This document shows, one piece after another, positions 9,710 through 18,157 of a stretch of 64,000 bases of DNA. The stretch's first letter is position 1. Each line of letters opens with the position of its first letter. The position numbers were made by a program, and so were the translations under genes. The stretch comes from Zhouia spongiae (GTDB lineage Bacteria > Bacteroidota > Bacteroidia > Flavobacteriales > Flavobacteriaceae). The notes under the pieces are model-generated. The model searched no databases. It was given only the letters and a program-made list of their open reading frames with translations, and was not told the DNA's origin. The DNA is taken from NCBI RefSeq assembly GCF_022760175.1, contig NZ_CP094326.1, forward strand, positions 3,336,804 through 3,400,803, read 5' to 3'.

Positions 9710-11656
9710 TCAGCTATATTTTACCGGTATTAAAATAACTACCTCGGTTCCTTTATTAAGGGTGGATTTTATTTCTGATAATCCGCTTATTCTTTTTACC
9801 CTCGATTTAATGGTTTTGTGTCCGATACCTTTCTTGGCCTTATGATTTTCAAAACCTACCCCGTTATCTTTTACACTCATCCTGATGACCTCATTATTTA
9901 ATCCGAAAGCTACTATTACTTTATCTGCCTTGGAGTGTTTCACTATATTTTGCAATAACTCCTGTAATATCCGATATAAATTAAGTTTGATTTCTTCATC
10001 GATCACCTCCCAGTTCAAGCCTTCTTCTATCTGTAATACACTTTTAAATCCACCTATCGAAGACTTATCATCTAATAAACTCCTTAATATTGAATTAAAA
10101 TCACCAATGACACTTTCTGTATCCGAATTTAACCGGTGGGAAACGTTCCTGATCTCATTTTCTACAGCTTGTAATTCTTCAAGATAATCTTCAAACTCTT
10201 TACTCACTTCTTCTTCCCTTTTTAAGTTTAAAAAACCTAATTGCATTCGAATACCATAAAGATCGCTAAGTACACCATCGTGCAGTTCGGCCGATATTCT
10301 ATTGCGTTCGTTCCGCTTTTCTTCTTCCAGCTTTAACTGTTGCTTAATGGTTAATTGGTAATACTCCTCTTTAGTTCTCTGTTGTTCTGCCTCCAGTAAA
10401 AGATTTCTGTTGCGGATTCTTTGTACCCTGATATAGTATATCAGTGAGAGTATTGACAAGACCCCAACCCCGGAAGCAATCAACCATTTTCTATGTTCAC
10501 TTAAACGCTCATTCTCTTTGATATATTCGTCGGTTTCAAAATCAATCCTTGTAAACTTATTAACCGTATTTCGCTCTACGTTTAACAAGCTATCGTTGTA
10601 ATTAAGATAGGTTTTAAAATATTTTCCTGATTGCCGGGGATTCAATTCGGATAATAGTTGCAGTGCTTTTAGATAATCGCGGCTATTTTTAACTTCCCTT
10701 GCCAGTATTTGTGCCTCTGAGGCATATTTTCTTGCGCTCAAAGTGTCTCCGGCATATGCGTAAAACTCCGTTAAATGTAATTTAGAAAGTACAATCCCGT
10801 TTTTATTATTATTATGCTCTCTAATTCCAAGAGCTTTATGCATGTTGTTTTTAACCTCTAAAGTATCATTATTTAATAATTTACAATACGCCCTATTATC
10901 CAGAACCCGTGCATAATGGTTACTTTCTTCTTTTTCCAGATTCACATTTCCCAATACACGATTAAAACAAGATAAAGCTTTCTGATAGTTCCCTTGATCC
11001 CTATACACCAAACCCATATTATTTAGACTGAACTGGATAAGTCTATTATGCTCCTTTTTATCCAACATTTCTAAATAATTCAGGGCTATGCCATGGTAAT
11101 GGAGCGCTTTTTCATAGGCATGAATATCTCTTTGAAGAATAGCCAAGTGATTATAACAGGAATATAAATTCTTGTAATTTTTCACCCCTTTATATTTTGT
11201 AATGGCCTTAAACATTAAAACTTCTGCACCTGTATAATCCCTGAACCTCCCCTTTGCGAACGCCATCCCATAGAGCATATTGGCCGCTAAATCATCCCTT
11301 TTAAGTTTTTCAAAATACTTGTAGGCTATATTAAAATGAAAATAAGCCGAATCAAAAACTTCTATTTGTTTAAATATAGTTCCATCACTCCAATGGGTAT
11401 CAGCCAACAGAAACGTATCTCTGTTCTTAAGTGCCCACAAACGTGCTTTATGATTAAGTTCCTTATAGGCAACAGTGTCCTTTAATTTCCAGTACTGGTA
11501 TGCTATTTCACTTAATTTTCTGGCTGCGACTGAGTCCTCCTTATTTTCGACATATATTCTGGCTTTATCCAGGAACGCTTTACGTTCCGGTAAATCATAT
11601 TCCTTTTTTTTTGCGCTTTTTATCCAGACATCTACGCTATCTGCCGGGACATTCAC
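9710..11656 (-). CDS. TPR-containing NarX-type sensor histidine kinase; true N-terminus lies upstream
   Basis: From GTG 11656 the frame gives 648 residues: TPR-like helical repeats (~40-370), one membrane helix (~389-408, LIASGVGVLSILSLIYYI), a HisKA_3 dimerization helix with phospho-His ~459 (ISAELHDGV), and an HATPase_c domain to the end (NIVKHSK, KDNGVGF, GIG). With one membrane helix the TPRs must be periplasmic, so a signal sequence is required. In the same frame upstream of the GTG is KYFYRIFYILSSLLFGC, a lipoprotein signal with its Cys codon at 11684-11686; the frame is open to a stop at 11750-11752 but has no ATG. A TTG at 11743-11745 would join it if one T were added to a run at 11725-11728. 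A missed base or a rare start codon is possible. Partner: response regulator directly downstream. Confidence 0.85.
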   Translation of the reverse strand: MNVPADSVDVWIKSAKKKEYDLPERKAFLDKARIYVENKEDSVAARKLSEIAYQYWKLKDTVAYKELNHKARLWALKNRDTFLLADTHWSDGTIFKQIEVFDSAYFHFNIAYKYFEKLKRDDLAANMLYGMAFAKGRFRDYTGAEVLMFKAITKYKGVKNYKNLYSCYNHLAILQRDIHAYEKALHYHGIALNYLEMLDKKEHNRLIQFSLNNMGLVYRDQGNYQKALSCFNRVLGNVNLEKEESNHYARVLDNRAYCKLLNNDTLEVKNNMHKALGIREHNNNKNGIVLSKLHLTEFYAYAGDTLSARKYASEAQILAREVKNSRDYLKALQLLSELNPRQSGKYFKTYLNYNDSLLNVERNTVNKFTRIDFETDEYIKENERLSEHRKWLIASGVGVLSILSLIYYIRVQRIRNRNLLLEAEQQRTKEEYYQLTIKQQLKLEEEKRNERNRISAELHDGVLSDLYGIRMQLGFLNLKREEEVSKEFEDYLEELQAVENEIRNVSHRLNSDTESVIGDFNSILRSLLDDKSSIGGFKSVLQIEEGLNWEVIDEEIKLNLYRILQELLQNIVKHSKADKVIVAFGLNNEVIRMSVKDNGVGFENHKAKKGIGHKTIKSRVKRISGLSEIKSTLNKGTEVVILIPVKYS

Positions 11657-11767
11657 CTGGTTTTGTTCCTCTTTAAAATCATCACAGCCGAATAGTAAAG
11701 AAGAAAGGATGTAAAATATTCTATAAAAGTATTTGATCGCTTCAAGGTTTTAGGATATAAACAAAAA

Positions 11768-11808
11768 TAAAAAAAGCTTTTAATGTACACATTAAAAGCT
11801 TTTTTTAT
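11768..11808 (-). terminator. rho-independent terminator, probably bidirectional
   Basis: A-rich tract, then an inverted repeat around agcttttaatgt / acattaaaagct, then a T run. It lies 6 bases after the stop of the small acidic lipoprotein gene and just upstream of the sensor kinase, separating the two units. Confidence 0.8.
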
Positions 11809-11813
11809 TGAAA

Positions 11814-12053
11814 TTATTCTTTATTATCTGGATCAGTGCCATCTCCATCACCATCCCCGGTGTCATCGGTAGTTCCGTCATCAGGATCATCAGACGGAAT
11901 GGTTGTATCGTCTGAAGTTTCATCTGAACCGTAAAAATCCGGCTGTATAACCTCTTTATACATTGCATCCTGCTCTTTTAATTTATCATTGGTACATGAA
12001 AAGAACAAAACCATAACCAGTAAGGGAAAAACAATTTTTTTAAAACGTTTCAT
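11814..12053 (-). CDS. small acidic lipoprotein
   Basis: The start is chosen at ATG 12051-12053 (MKRFKKIVFPLLVMVLFFSC), because this gives a canonical lipoprotein signal with the lipobox FFSC; the longer frame up to 12155 has no plausible signal. About 79 residues. The mature part ends in a low-complexity Asp/Gly/Thr tail (DDGTTDDTGDGDGDGTDPD), which could bind calcium or act as a flexible acidic linker. No family recognised. It sits between a LytTR regulator and the two-component system, followed by a strong terminator. Confidence 0.7.
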   Translation of the reverse strand: MKRFKKIVFPLLVMVLFFSCTNDKLKEQDAMYKEVIQPDFYGSDETSDDTTIPSDDPDDGTTDDTGDGDGDGTDPDNKE

Positions 12054-12257
12054 TTGTGCTAATACTTTAAAAATTAAACAATAAACAGATTCCCCACACA
12101 CGTTATGCGGGCTTATTGTGCACAATGAAAAGCGTGTTAACGCCTGAAGCTTCAAGACGAAATTACTACGTTAATAAAGGTTTTGATCTCTATTTTTTAC
12201 TATTATAGTGAAACACCGGCCGTTAGTAGGCAAATGGTGTTTTCTGAGGGTGAAATA

Positions 12258-12980
12258 CTAATTCAGGGTTAATATGGAGTTGTCGGAATATGTACTATTG
12301 ATAGTATCGACATTATGAACAAAGGTCCTGGTAAAAGGTACTTTATATGCTCCTTTTCTAATTAGGCATATTTTTTTACCATAATGTATCCTCGATACAA
12401 AATCACTATTAATAATATAGCTCTTATGTACTCTTTTAAAATTCTCAGGCAAACGATCTTCAAAAACCTTTAGGGTATTATACGAATGAATTACTGAGTT
12501 GTCTTCGAGGTATATATCGGTGGTATTATTGTCTGCTTTCAAAAAAAGAATATCGGCCGTATTCAGGTAATTAAAGTCCTTGTTGGACCTAAGACAAATA
12601 ACTCCGGATTGCAGGCTGGAAAAGCGTTTATTGTATTTGGCCAGACATCTTCTGACAGTCAGAATCTTTATCGGTTTTAAGAGCAGATCCGTAAAATTAT
12701 TCTTGATTGCAAAATATCCTTTATCCTTAGTATCGGTAAGACCTATTAAAGCGGGAAGCTTTTCCAAACAATCAGACAAGTCAAGAAGAAACTCTTTTAA
12801 CTGATCGTCTGAACTGTCCACATCCATAAAGACTACATCAGGGCTGTGTTGTAACATGGCATCTAAACCGTCTTCATAATTATCGAAACAGCCGTACGAT
12901 TCAAAGCCTTCTTCACTACAAACACTTTGAATTACTGCTGACACCTTTTTATCTTTTTCAATAATTACATAGCTTTTCAA
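12258..12980 (-). CDS. LytTR-family response regulator
   Basis: 240 residues. Residues 1-~115 form a receiver domain with E8/D10 near the N-terminus, phospho-acceptor D53 in VVFMDVDSS and a conserved Lys in LLLKPI. Residues ~125-230 form a LytTR DNA-binding domain (DILFLKADNNTTDIYLEDNS, RVHKSYIINSDFV). No sensor kinase is adjacent, so it is an orphan here. In Bacteroidetes such regulators often act with separately encoded membrane kinases. Divergent from the DUF2339 operon across an 857-bp gap. Confidence 0.87.
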   Translation of the reverse strand: MKSYVIIEKDKKVSAVIQSVCSEEGFESYGCFDNYEDGLDAMLQHSPDVVFMDVDSSDDQLKEFLLDLSDCLEKLPALIGLTDTKDKGYFAIKNNFTDLLLKPIKILTVRRCLAKYNKRFSSLQSGVICLRSNKDFNYLNTADILFLKADNNTTDIYLEDNSVIHSYNTLKVFEDRLPENFKRVHKSYIINSDFVSRIHYGKKICLIRKGAYKVPFTRTFVHNVDTINSTYSDNSILTLN

Positions 12981-13326
12981 AACAATATCAGTAATCTTTA
13001 CAGATTTGCAAGCTATTGTTTTATTCCATTAAAAGCCGCCCAAATGTCCTTACAAAAAGTAGGGAGCATCCTTAAAAGAAACTTTTTTTATCACACCTCA
13101 TATCACTGATTGCAAATAAGTTAAAACCAATTATCTTTATCAAAACAGTATTCAAGGACGGATTATTGAAGTCCCTCCCGGATTTTTCACCATAAGTAAG
13201 GATTACCCGTAAAAACTGTATGGATTTAATTTAACAAAAGGCTTACAGTATCATTATTTTTGTATAGCCACTAAAAAGTTCAGGGCTTAGGGGGTAATTT
13301 GTTCTGTACTTTAATCAACTGATTCG

Positions 13327-13349
13327 TTAGAGGGGAAAATCCCCTCTAA
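13327..13349 (+). terminator. stem-loop, terminator-like
   Basis: Ten-base arms TTAGAGGGGA and TCCCCTCTAA flank an AAA loop, followed downstream by ttggtttttaactttt. It is terminator-like on the plus strand although no plus-strand gene lies immediately upstream, so it may end a small RNA, be a relic, or have another role. Confidence 0.4.
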
Positions 13350-13737
13350 GAATTGGTTTTTAACTTTTATCAAAATCAGGATTTACCAGGTTTTCTTTGA
13401 TCTCCTTTATTTTCAAGTGTTTTTTGCTCGGATTCCCTTAATCAGAACTATTCATTAGTACATTTTATTTTGTGATATAGTTTATAGTTCTAAGCTAAAA
13501 TTGATATGGTTTAAAAGGAATATAATACGTTGTATCATTACTTTTAAAGAGGAATTTGCATCTTGTATGTTTACCACTCCACTTTTACTGTGTTTTTCAA
13601 TATACTTCAGGTACATTTTAAAGTTGTATGTCGCTATAGATCTTAAACTATAATATTAAGAAGACTTATGCAACGATGCCCAAACAAGTGCGTTCAAACA
13701 AAAGATGGCAAGGAAATTACACAACTATATGAAGTAG

Positions 13738-13770
13738 GAATTTTATTTAAATAAAATTCTTTTAGATTTG
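13738..13770 (+). promoter_or_regulatory. candidate promoter and operator palindrome for DUF2339 operon
   Basis: A 22-bp perfect palindrome (13738-13759) is followed directly by TAGATTTG (13763-13770), a match to the Bacteroidetes -7 element TAnnTTTG. The palindrome occupies the place of the -33 region, where no TTG is seen, suggesting a repressor or activator site. The start codon is 68 bp downstream. Confidence 0.35.
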
Positions 13771-13837
13771 TAGGTAAAATTTTTAAAGATAAATATTATA
13801 TCGTGTTTACGCAATTGTTGCCACACATCAAAAAAAT

Positions 13838-16210
13838 ATGACCGACAATCAAGACAAAATAAATCAGCTTTTTGACAAACTGGAGATTCTTTTAAAAAGA
13901 CAGGATGTATTTTCAAAAGAAATCAATAATTTGAGAATTGAGCTTCAAAAGCTTCAAACTACAGAGACAGCGCTGAACACAGAAAAAGAAGTTACAGGAA
14001 AGAACGAACCTGAGATGGTTACAGACTTTGAAATAGAAAGAAAAAGAGAAACTGTAGACTATCGCCCCCACCAACCACAGCCACGGGAACCCCAGAAACG
14101 AACAGCCCCTTCAATAAGCAAGCCCCCAAAAGGAAAATCTGACATTGAAAAATTTATTGGGGAAAATCTAATTAACAAAATTGGAATTGCCATTACCATT
14201 ATTGGTGTTGCTATCGGTGCAAAATATTCTATCGAACACGATTTAATCAGTCCGCTTACAAGAATAATCCTAGGGTATTTAACAGGATTAGGACTTTTAG
14301 CATTCGGTATGCGATTGAGGAAAAAATATGAAAGTTATAGTGCTGTCCTGGTTAGTGGTGCAATGGCAATATTATATTTCATTACGTATTCCGCCTATAG
14401 CTTTTATGGCCTGATTCCCCAAGGTATTGGTTTTATATTGATGGTTGCCTTTACAGCTTTTACTGTTGTGGCTGCTTTAAATTATAACAGGCAGGTAATT
14501 GCTCATATCGGGTTGGTTGGTGCTTATGCTGTTCCGTTCTTACTGAGTGAAGGATCAGGGAAAGTAGCTATCTTATTTACCTACATGGCAATTATTAATA
14601 TCGGGATTCTTGTTATTGCCTTCAAGAAATACTGGAAGCCACTCTATTATTCTTCATTCGCATTCACATGGTTGATATGTTTCTCCTGGTATGTGTTTAC
14701 ATATAAAACGGATGAACATTTTGGATTAGCGCTAACGTTTATATCTATATTCTTTTCCATATTCTATTTAACATTTCTAGCATATAAATTACTTCAAAAG
14801 GAAAAATTTGAGATTATTGATCTTATCTTGTTGCTCGCCAACTCATTTATTTTTTATGGAATTGGTTATGCCATTCTTGACAGTCATAAGACCGGAGAGC
14901 AATTATTAGGTTTGTTTACTCTTTGTAATGCTCTTATTCATTTTATTGTCAGTGCAATTATTTACCGTAAAAAACTTGCAGACCGAAATATATCTTACCT
15001 GGTTTCAGGCTTAGTGTTGGTTTTTATCACTATTGCCATTCCTGTTCAGCTTGACAGTAACTGGGTTACATTGCTATGGGCAGGTGAAGCAGCTTTGTTG
15101 TTCTGGATTGGTAGGACCAAAAATGTATCAATCTATGAAAAGTTATCCTACCCGTTAATGATTTTGGCGTTTTTCAGCATCGTTCAAGACTGGATGATCA
15201 TCTATAACAGTTATAATCCTGAAAGACCCGAAACAAAAGTCACCCCGATTTTCAACATCAATTTCTTAACCTCCATGTTATTTACTGCAGCTTTCGGTTT
15301 CATCAACATACTGAATCGTAATAAGAAATATTTACCTGCGTTGGCAGCTCGAAAGGGAACTTTAAAAATCATTTCCTTTTTAATTCCGACAATTCTGCTC
15401 TTTACCATATACTTCGGTTTTCGACTGGAAATTGCGAATTACTGGAATCAGCTTTACATGGATTCTGAACTTACAATTAACACTGAAGATATGCAGTACC
15501 CAAATTACTATCGAAATTATGATTTGATCAAGTTCAAAGTCATTTGGATCATCAATTATTCTCTTCTCTTCCTTTCTTTACTTGCTTTCGTAAATTTCAG
15601 AAAATTGAAAAATTTACAATTAGGGTGGATTAATCTTGGCCTGATTGTTTTAACTCTTAGTGTCTTTTTAACTCAAGGACTATATGTATTGAGCGAATTA
15701 CGGGAAAGCTATTTAGAGCAGACTTTATCGGACTATTATCAAAGTGGGGTTTTTAACCTTGGAGTAAGATATGTCTCATTTGCGTTTGTTGCTCTGGCAC
15801 TGGTTGCCTGTCACAACTATCTTCGGCAAAAATTTATGCGAGGTAATTTGAAAAGAACCTTTGACATTTTGCTGCATACCTCGGTTTTATGGATTAGCAG
15901 CAGCGAGTTAATCAATTGGATGGATATCGCTGAATCCGTATCATCGTACAAACTCGGATTGAGCATACTTTGGGGTATATATTCATTATTTCTAATTGCT
16001 TTTGGCATCTGGAAAAAGAAAAAACATTTGAGAATTACCGCCATCGTATTGTTTGGGCTAACGCTTATCAAGCTATTTTTCTACGATATTTCTCATCTTG
16101 ACACCATTGCAAAAACCATTGTATTTGTGTCATTAGGTGTACTCCTCCTGATCATTTCATTTTTGTACAACAAATACAAACACATTATTTCGGATGAAAC
16201 ACCTCATTAG
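13838..16210 (+). CDS. DUF2339 family multi-spanning membrane protein
   Basis: 790 residues. Residues 1-50 form a coiled coil (QDKINQLFDKLEILLKRQ... IELQKLQ), followed by a polar Pro/Arg/Lys-rich linker (~60-105) and then a short amphipathic segment and more than 15 hydrophobic helices to the C-terminus. The FIGENLINKIGIAITIIGVAI start of the membrane part is typical of DUF2339. Biochemical function of the family is not established. Its stop overlaps the next gene by 17 bp, and the neighbour is a DUF3999 protein, the partner commonly found beside DUF2339 proteins, so the two probably form a membrane complex. Confidence 0.88.
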   Translation: MTDNQDKINQLFDKLEILLKRQDVFSKEINNLRIELQKLQTTETALNTEKEVTGKNEPEMVTDFEIERKRETVDYRPHQPQPREPQKRTAPSISKPPKGKSDIEKFIGENLINKIGIAITIIGVAIGAKYSIEHDLISPLTRIILGYLTGLGLLAFGMRLRKKYESYSAVLVSGAMAILYFITYSAYSFYGLIPQGIGFILMVAFTAFTVVAALNYNRQVIAHIGLVGAYAVPFLLSEGSGKVAILFTYMAIINIGILVIAFKKYWKPLYYSSFAFTWLICFSWYVFTYKTDEHFGLALTFISIFFSIFYLTFLAYKLLQKEKFEIIDLILLLANSFIFYGIGYAILDSHKTGEQLLGLFTLCNALIHFIVSAIIYRKKLADRNISYLVSGLVLVFITIAIPVQLDSNWVTLLWAGEAALLFWIGRTKNVSIYEKLSYPLMILAFFSIVQDWMIIYNSYNPERPETKVTPIFNINFLTSMLFTAAFGFINILNRNKKYLPALAARKGTLKIISFLIPTILLFTIYFGFRLEIANYWNQLYMDSELTINTEDMQYPNYYRNYDLIKFKVIWIINYSLLFLSLLAFVNFRKLKNLQLGWINLGLIVLTLSVFLTQGLYVLSELRESYLEQTLSDYYQSGVFNLGVRYVSFAFVALALVACHNYLRQKFMRGNLKRTFDILLHTSVLWISSSELINWMDIAESVSSYKLGLSILWGIYSLFLIAFGIWKKKKHLRITAIVLFGLTLIKLFFYDISHLDTIAKTIVFVSLGVLLLIISFLYNKYKHIISDETPH

Positions 16211-17429
16211 TATATCATTTGGCCTGATTTTCATTGCGGCAAGTTCATTTTCTTATGGACAAATGTCAGCGTATAATTATAAGCGAGAATTAAAAGGCAT
16301 TACAGAACAATGGCACAAGGTTGTTTTGCCTGAAGAGCTTTTTGGCAAGACTTCTCAGCACCTAAAAGATATCCGGATTTTTGGGTTGACTGAAAGTAAT
16401 GACACCATTGAAGTCCCCTATATACTGAGCATTGCTACTGAAAAAACATCGAGCAAGGATGTGACGTTTAAAATGTTTAATACTTCTCATAACGAGAAGG
16501 GGTATTACTTCACATTTGAAATCCCTACAAAAGAGTCTATCAATCAAATTAAGTTGGATTTTAAGCAAAAAAACTTTGACTGGCAGATAACTCTGGAAGG
16601 CAGCCAAGATCAGAACGAGTGGTTTACTGTGGTTGATAATTACCGGATTCTGTCAATTAAAAATAATCAGACTAAGTTTCAATTCACAAAATTGACCTTT
16701 CCACTCTCTAAATATCGTTTTTACCGTATACATATAGACAGCAAGGAGAAACCTGAATTAAGGGCTGCAAGTATTACCCAAAATGATATTACGGATGGGA
16801 CATTCGTGAAATACAGCGTCAAGAAATTTAATATAAAAGAGAATAGGCAGACCAAGCAGACTGAAATTGATGTTAAACTGGAATTACCTGTTCGGATAAG
16901 CCATATTAAAATAGATGTTCCAAGTACTTTTGACTATTACCGTCCTGTGACAATTAAATATTTAACCGACAGCCTTAAAACGGAACAAGGTTGGAAATAT
17001 AATTTCGGCACGCTGACTACCGGAATAATAAACTCCATGGAAAAAAACGAGTTTCAGTTTAAAAGCACCACTATCCATAAACTAAAAATCTATATTGACA
17101 ATCATGACAATCAACCTTTAACAATAGATAAAATTAAAGTAAAAGGATATAAACATGAACTAATTGCTCGTTTTACAAAACGGGCATCTTATTTCCTGAC
17201 CTACGGAAATACAAAAGCCTCCAGAGCGAGTTACGATATTGAACATTTCACGGATCGTATTCCTGAAACAATGACTGTACTGAATCCAGAAGCCGAAATA
17301 ATAATAGAAAAAGAAGAAACATCAGTGACTGATCCTCTTTTTAAAAATAAAACATGGTTGTGGATCATCATGACAATGATCGTATTATTGCTAGGGTGGT
17401 TTTCCTTAAAAATGATCAGAAAGGGCTAA
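16194..17429 (+). CDS. DUF3999 family exported membrane-anchored protein
   Basis: 411 residues starting at ATG 16194 inside the end of the DUF2339 gene (17-bp overlap, translational coupling likely). A Sec signal peptide (MKHLISISFGLIFIAASSFSYGQ) is followed by a ~355-residue beta-rich extracytoplasmic region and a single C-terminal membrane helix (WLWIIMTMIVLLLGWFSL) with a short basic tail. This layout and the operon partner match DUF3999. Likely an envelope component working with the DUF2339 protein; molecular role unknown. Confidence 0.85.
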   Translation: MKHLISISFGLIFIAASSFSYGQMSAYNYKRELKGITEQWHKVVLPEELFGKTSQHLKDIRIFGLTESNDTIEVPYILSIATEKTSSKDVTFKMFNTSHNEKGYYFTFEIPTKESINQIKLDFKQKNFDWQITLEGSQDQNEWFTVVDNYRILSIKNNQTKFQFTKLTFPLSKYRFYRIHIDSKEKPELRAASITQNDITDGTFVKYSVKKFNIKENRQTKQTEIDVKLELPVRISHIKIDVPSTFDYYRPVTIKYLTDSLKTEQGWKYNFGTLTTGIINSMEKNEFQFKSTTIHKLKIYIDNHDNQPLTIDKIKVKGYKHELIARFTKRASYFLTYGNTKASRASYDIEHFTDRIPETMTVLNPEAEIIIEKEETSVTDPLFKNKTWLWIIMTMIVLLLGWFSLKMIRKG

Positions 17430-17651
17430 CGCCATATATCAAAATCGGTAGTTATTCATACAGCTAAAAGAAATAGCTTCCTTAAAAATAACAGCGTTTA
17501 GAAAATCTTCTTTCTTCATCAGTGTATAAAATTTAAACTTTACACAGTTAATGAGATACTACTGTAAGACTCCCCTAAATAAAAGCACTTTCAAATATAG
17601 TATTTTACATTTAGTGTTGGTCGATTATAAGAGAAGTAAAATGCGATTTTG

Positions 17652-17795
17652 CTTTTTAAACCGCTTGACAAACCAAGCTGTTTATCGTGATTACTATCGT
17701 GATCTCCACAGCATCCAGTCCTGTAAATGGAAAGCTGCACAAGCTACGCTTATGCCTTTTGTGTTTTTAACGGCTTGACAAAGCAGACTTTGTAT
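17652..17795. repeat. pair of related ~34-bp repeats
   Basis: The unit tttttaaaccgcttgacaaa (17652 onwards, followed by ccaagctgttta) recurs as tttttaacggcttgacaaa (17762 onwards, followed by gcagactttgta). Both contain a small inverted repeat around gacaaa. The short ORF spanning them is likely spurious. Confidence 0.45.
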
Positions 17796-17815
17796 GCCCT
17801 GTAAAAACACAAAAG
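17756..17815. repeat. 14-bp inverted repeat with inner hairpin
   Basis: Left arm CTTTTGTGTTTTTA (17756-17769) is perfectly complementary to TAAAAACACAAAAG (17802-17815), with a nested ACAAAG/CTTTGT hairpin in the 32-base loop. The right arm also supplies the U-rich tail of the adjoining terminator on the minus strand. Confidence 0.6.
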
Positions 17816-17837
17816 CCTGCACTTCCGTACAGGCTTT
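17812..17837 (-). terminator. rho-independent terminator following the tRNA-like fragment
   Basis: The arms AAAGCCTGCAC and GTACAGGCTTT pair with one mismatch around a TTCC loop. Read on the minus strand it is followed by TTTTGTGTTTTTA, a good U-rich tail. It sits 10 bases 3' of the tRNA/tmRNA-like fragment, the usual place of a tRNA terminator. Confidence 0.6.
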
Positions 17838-17847
17838 CCGCTTAATC

Positions 17848-17864
17848 GTGGAGTCGGGGAGAAT
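17848..17864 (-). other. tRNA/tmRNA 3'-end-like fragment, candidate attachment site
   Basis: On the minus strand ATTCTCCCCGACTCCAC reads like the 3' half of a T-arm plus acceptor strand and discriminator A of a tRNA or tmRNA. No remaining tRNA body is present on the upstream side. A truncated 3' end followed by a terminator is what integration of an element into a tRNA or tmRNA gene leaves behind. The match is short, and no integrase is seen in the window. Confidence 0.35.
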
Positions 17865-18121
17865 ATCAAAAACTAGACTTTTATAGGTATAATTAGGGCT
17901 CCCAAATCAACAGTTTTTAACTGACACCTATCCCCTCACCTTTTAACAAACTTTAACATTATATGACTTTGAGGATCTAATTTTTAAATAGGTATAATTC
18001 TGAACCAAAAAGAAAGTGTAAAATTTTGTTTTCTACTAGAGTAATAAGCCTACAACTTCAACTTATAATAAATCGAAAGATTTAAAATCCCATGATTTAT
18101 TCAAATCAAACTATTTTTCCT

Positions 18122-18129
18122 TAAGTTTG
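18122..18129 (+). promoter_or_regulatory. candidate -7 promoter element for the RseP-like gene
   Basis: TAAGTTTG fits the Bacteroidetes TAnnTTTG element, 28 bp before the ATG at 18158. No good -33 TTG is seen. Confidence 0.3.
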
Positions 18130-18157
18130 CAATCTTTATTATAAAAATGGATTTATT

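Larger units (their letters stand above)
12981..13837. other. 857-bp intergenic region between divergent genes
   Basis: No convincing ORF was seen. It contains a GC-rich stem-loop (13327-13349), a 22-bp perfect palindrome (13738-13759) and a TAnnTTTG box (13763-13770) before the DUF2339 gene. The stretch between 13,000 and 13,320 shows nothing I can name. Confidence 0.5.
17430..18157. other. repeat-rich junction between the DUF pair and the AT-rich accessory region
   Basis: No gene is supported. It contains two related short repeats (17652-17685 and 17762-17795), a long inverted repeat (17756-17815), a terminator-like hairpin (17812-17837), a tRNA/tmRNA 3'-end-like fragment (17848-17864) and a promoter box before the protease gene. 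Composition becomes visibly more AT-rich from about 17,900 on. Confidence 0.5.

Noticed and set aside
17551-17778. Plus ORF of 75 codons
   Set aside because: It runs through short repeats and an inverted repeat, shows no domain and has no promoter; most likely intergenic.
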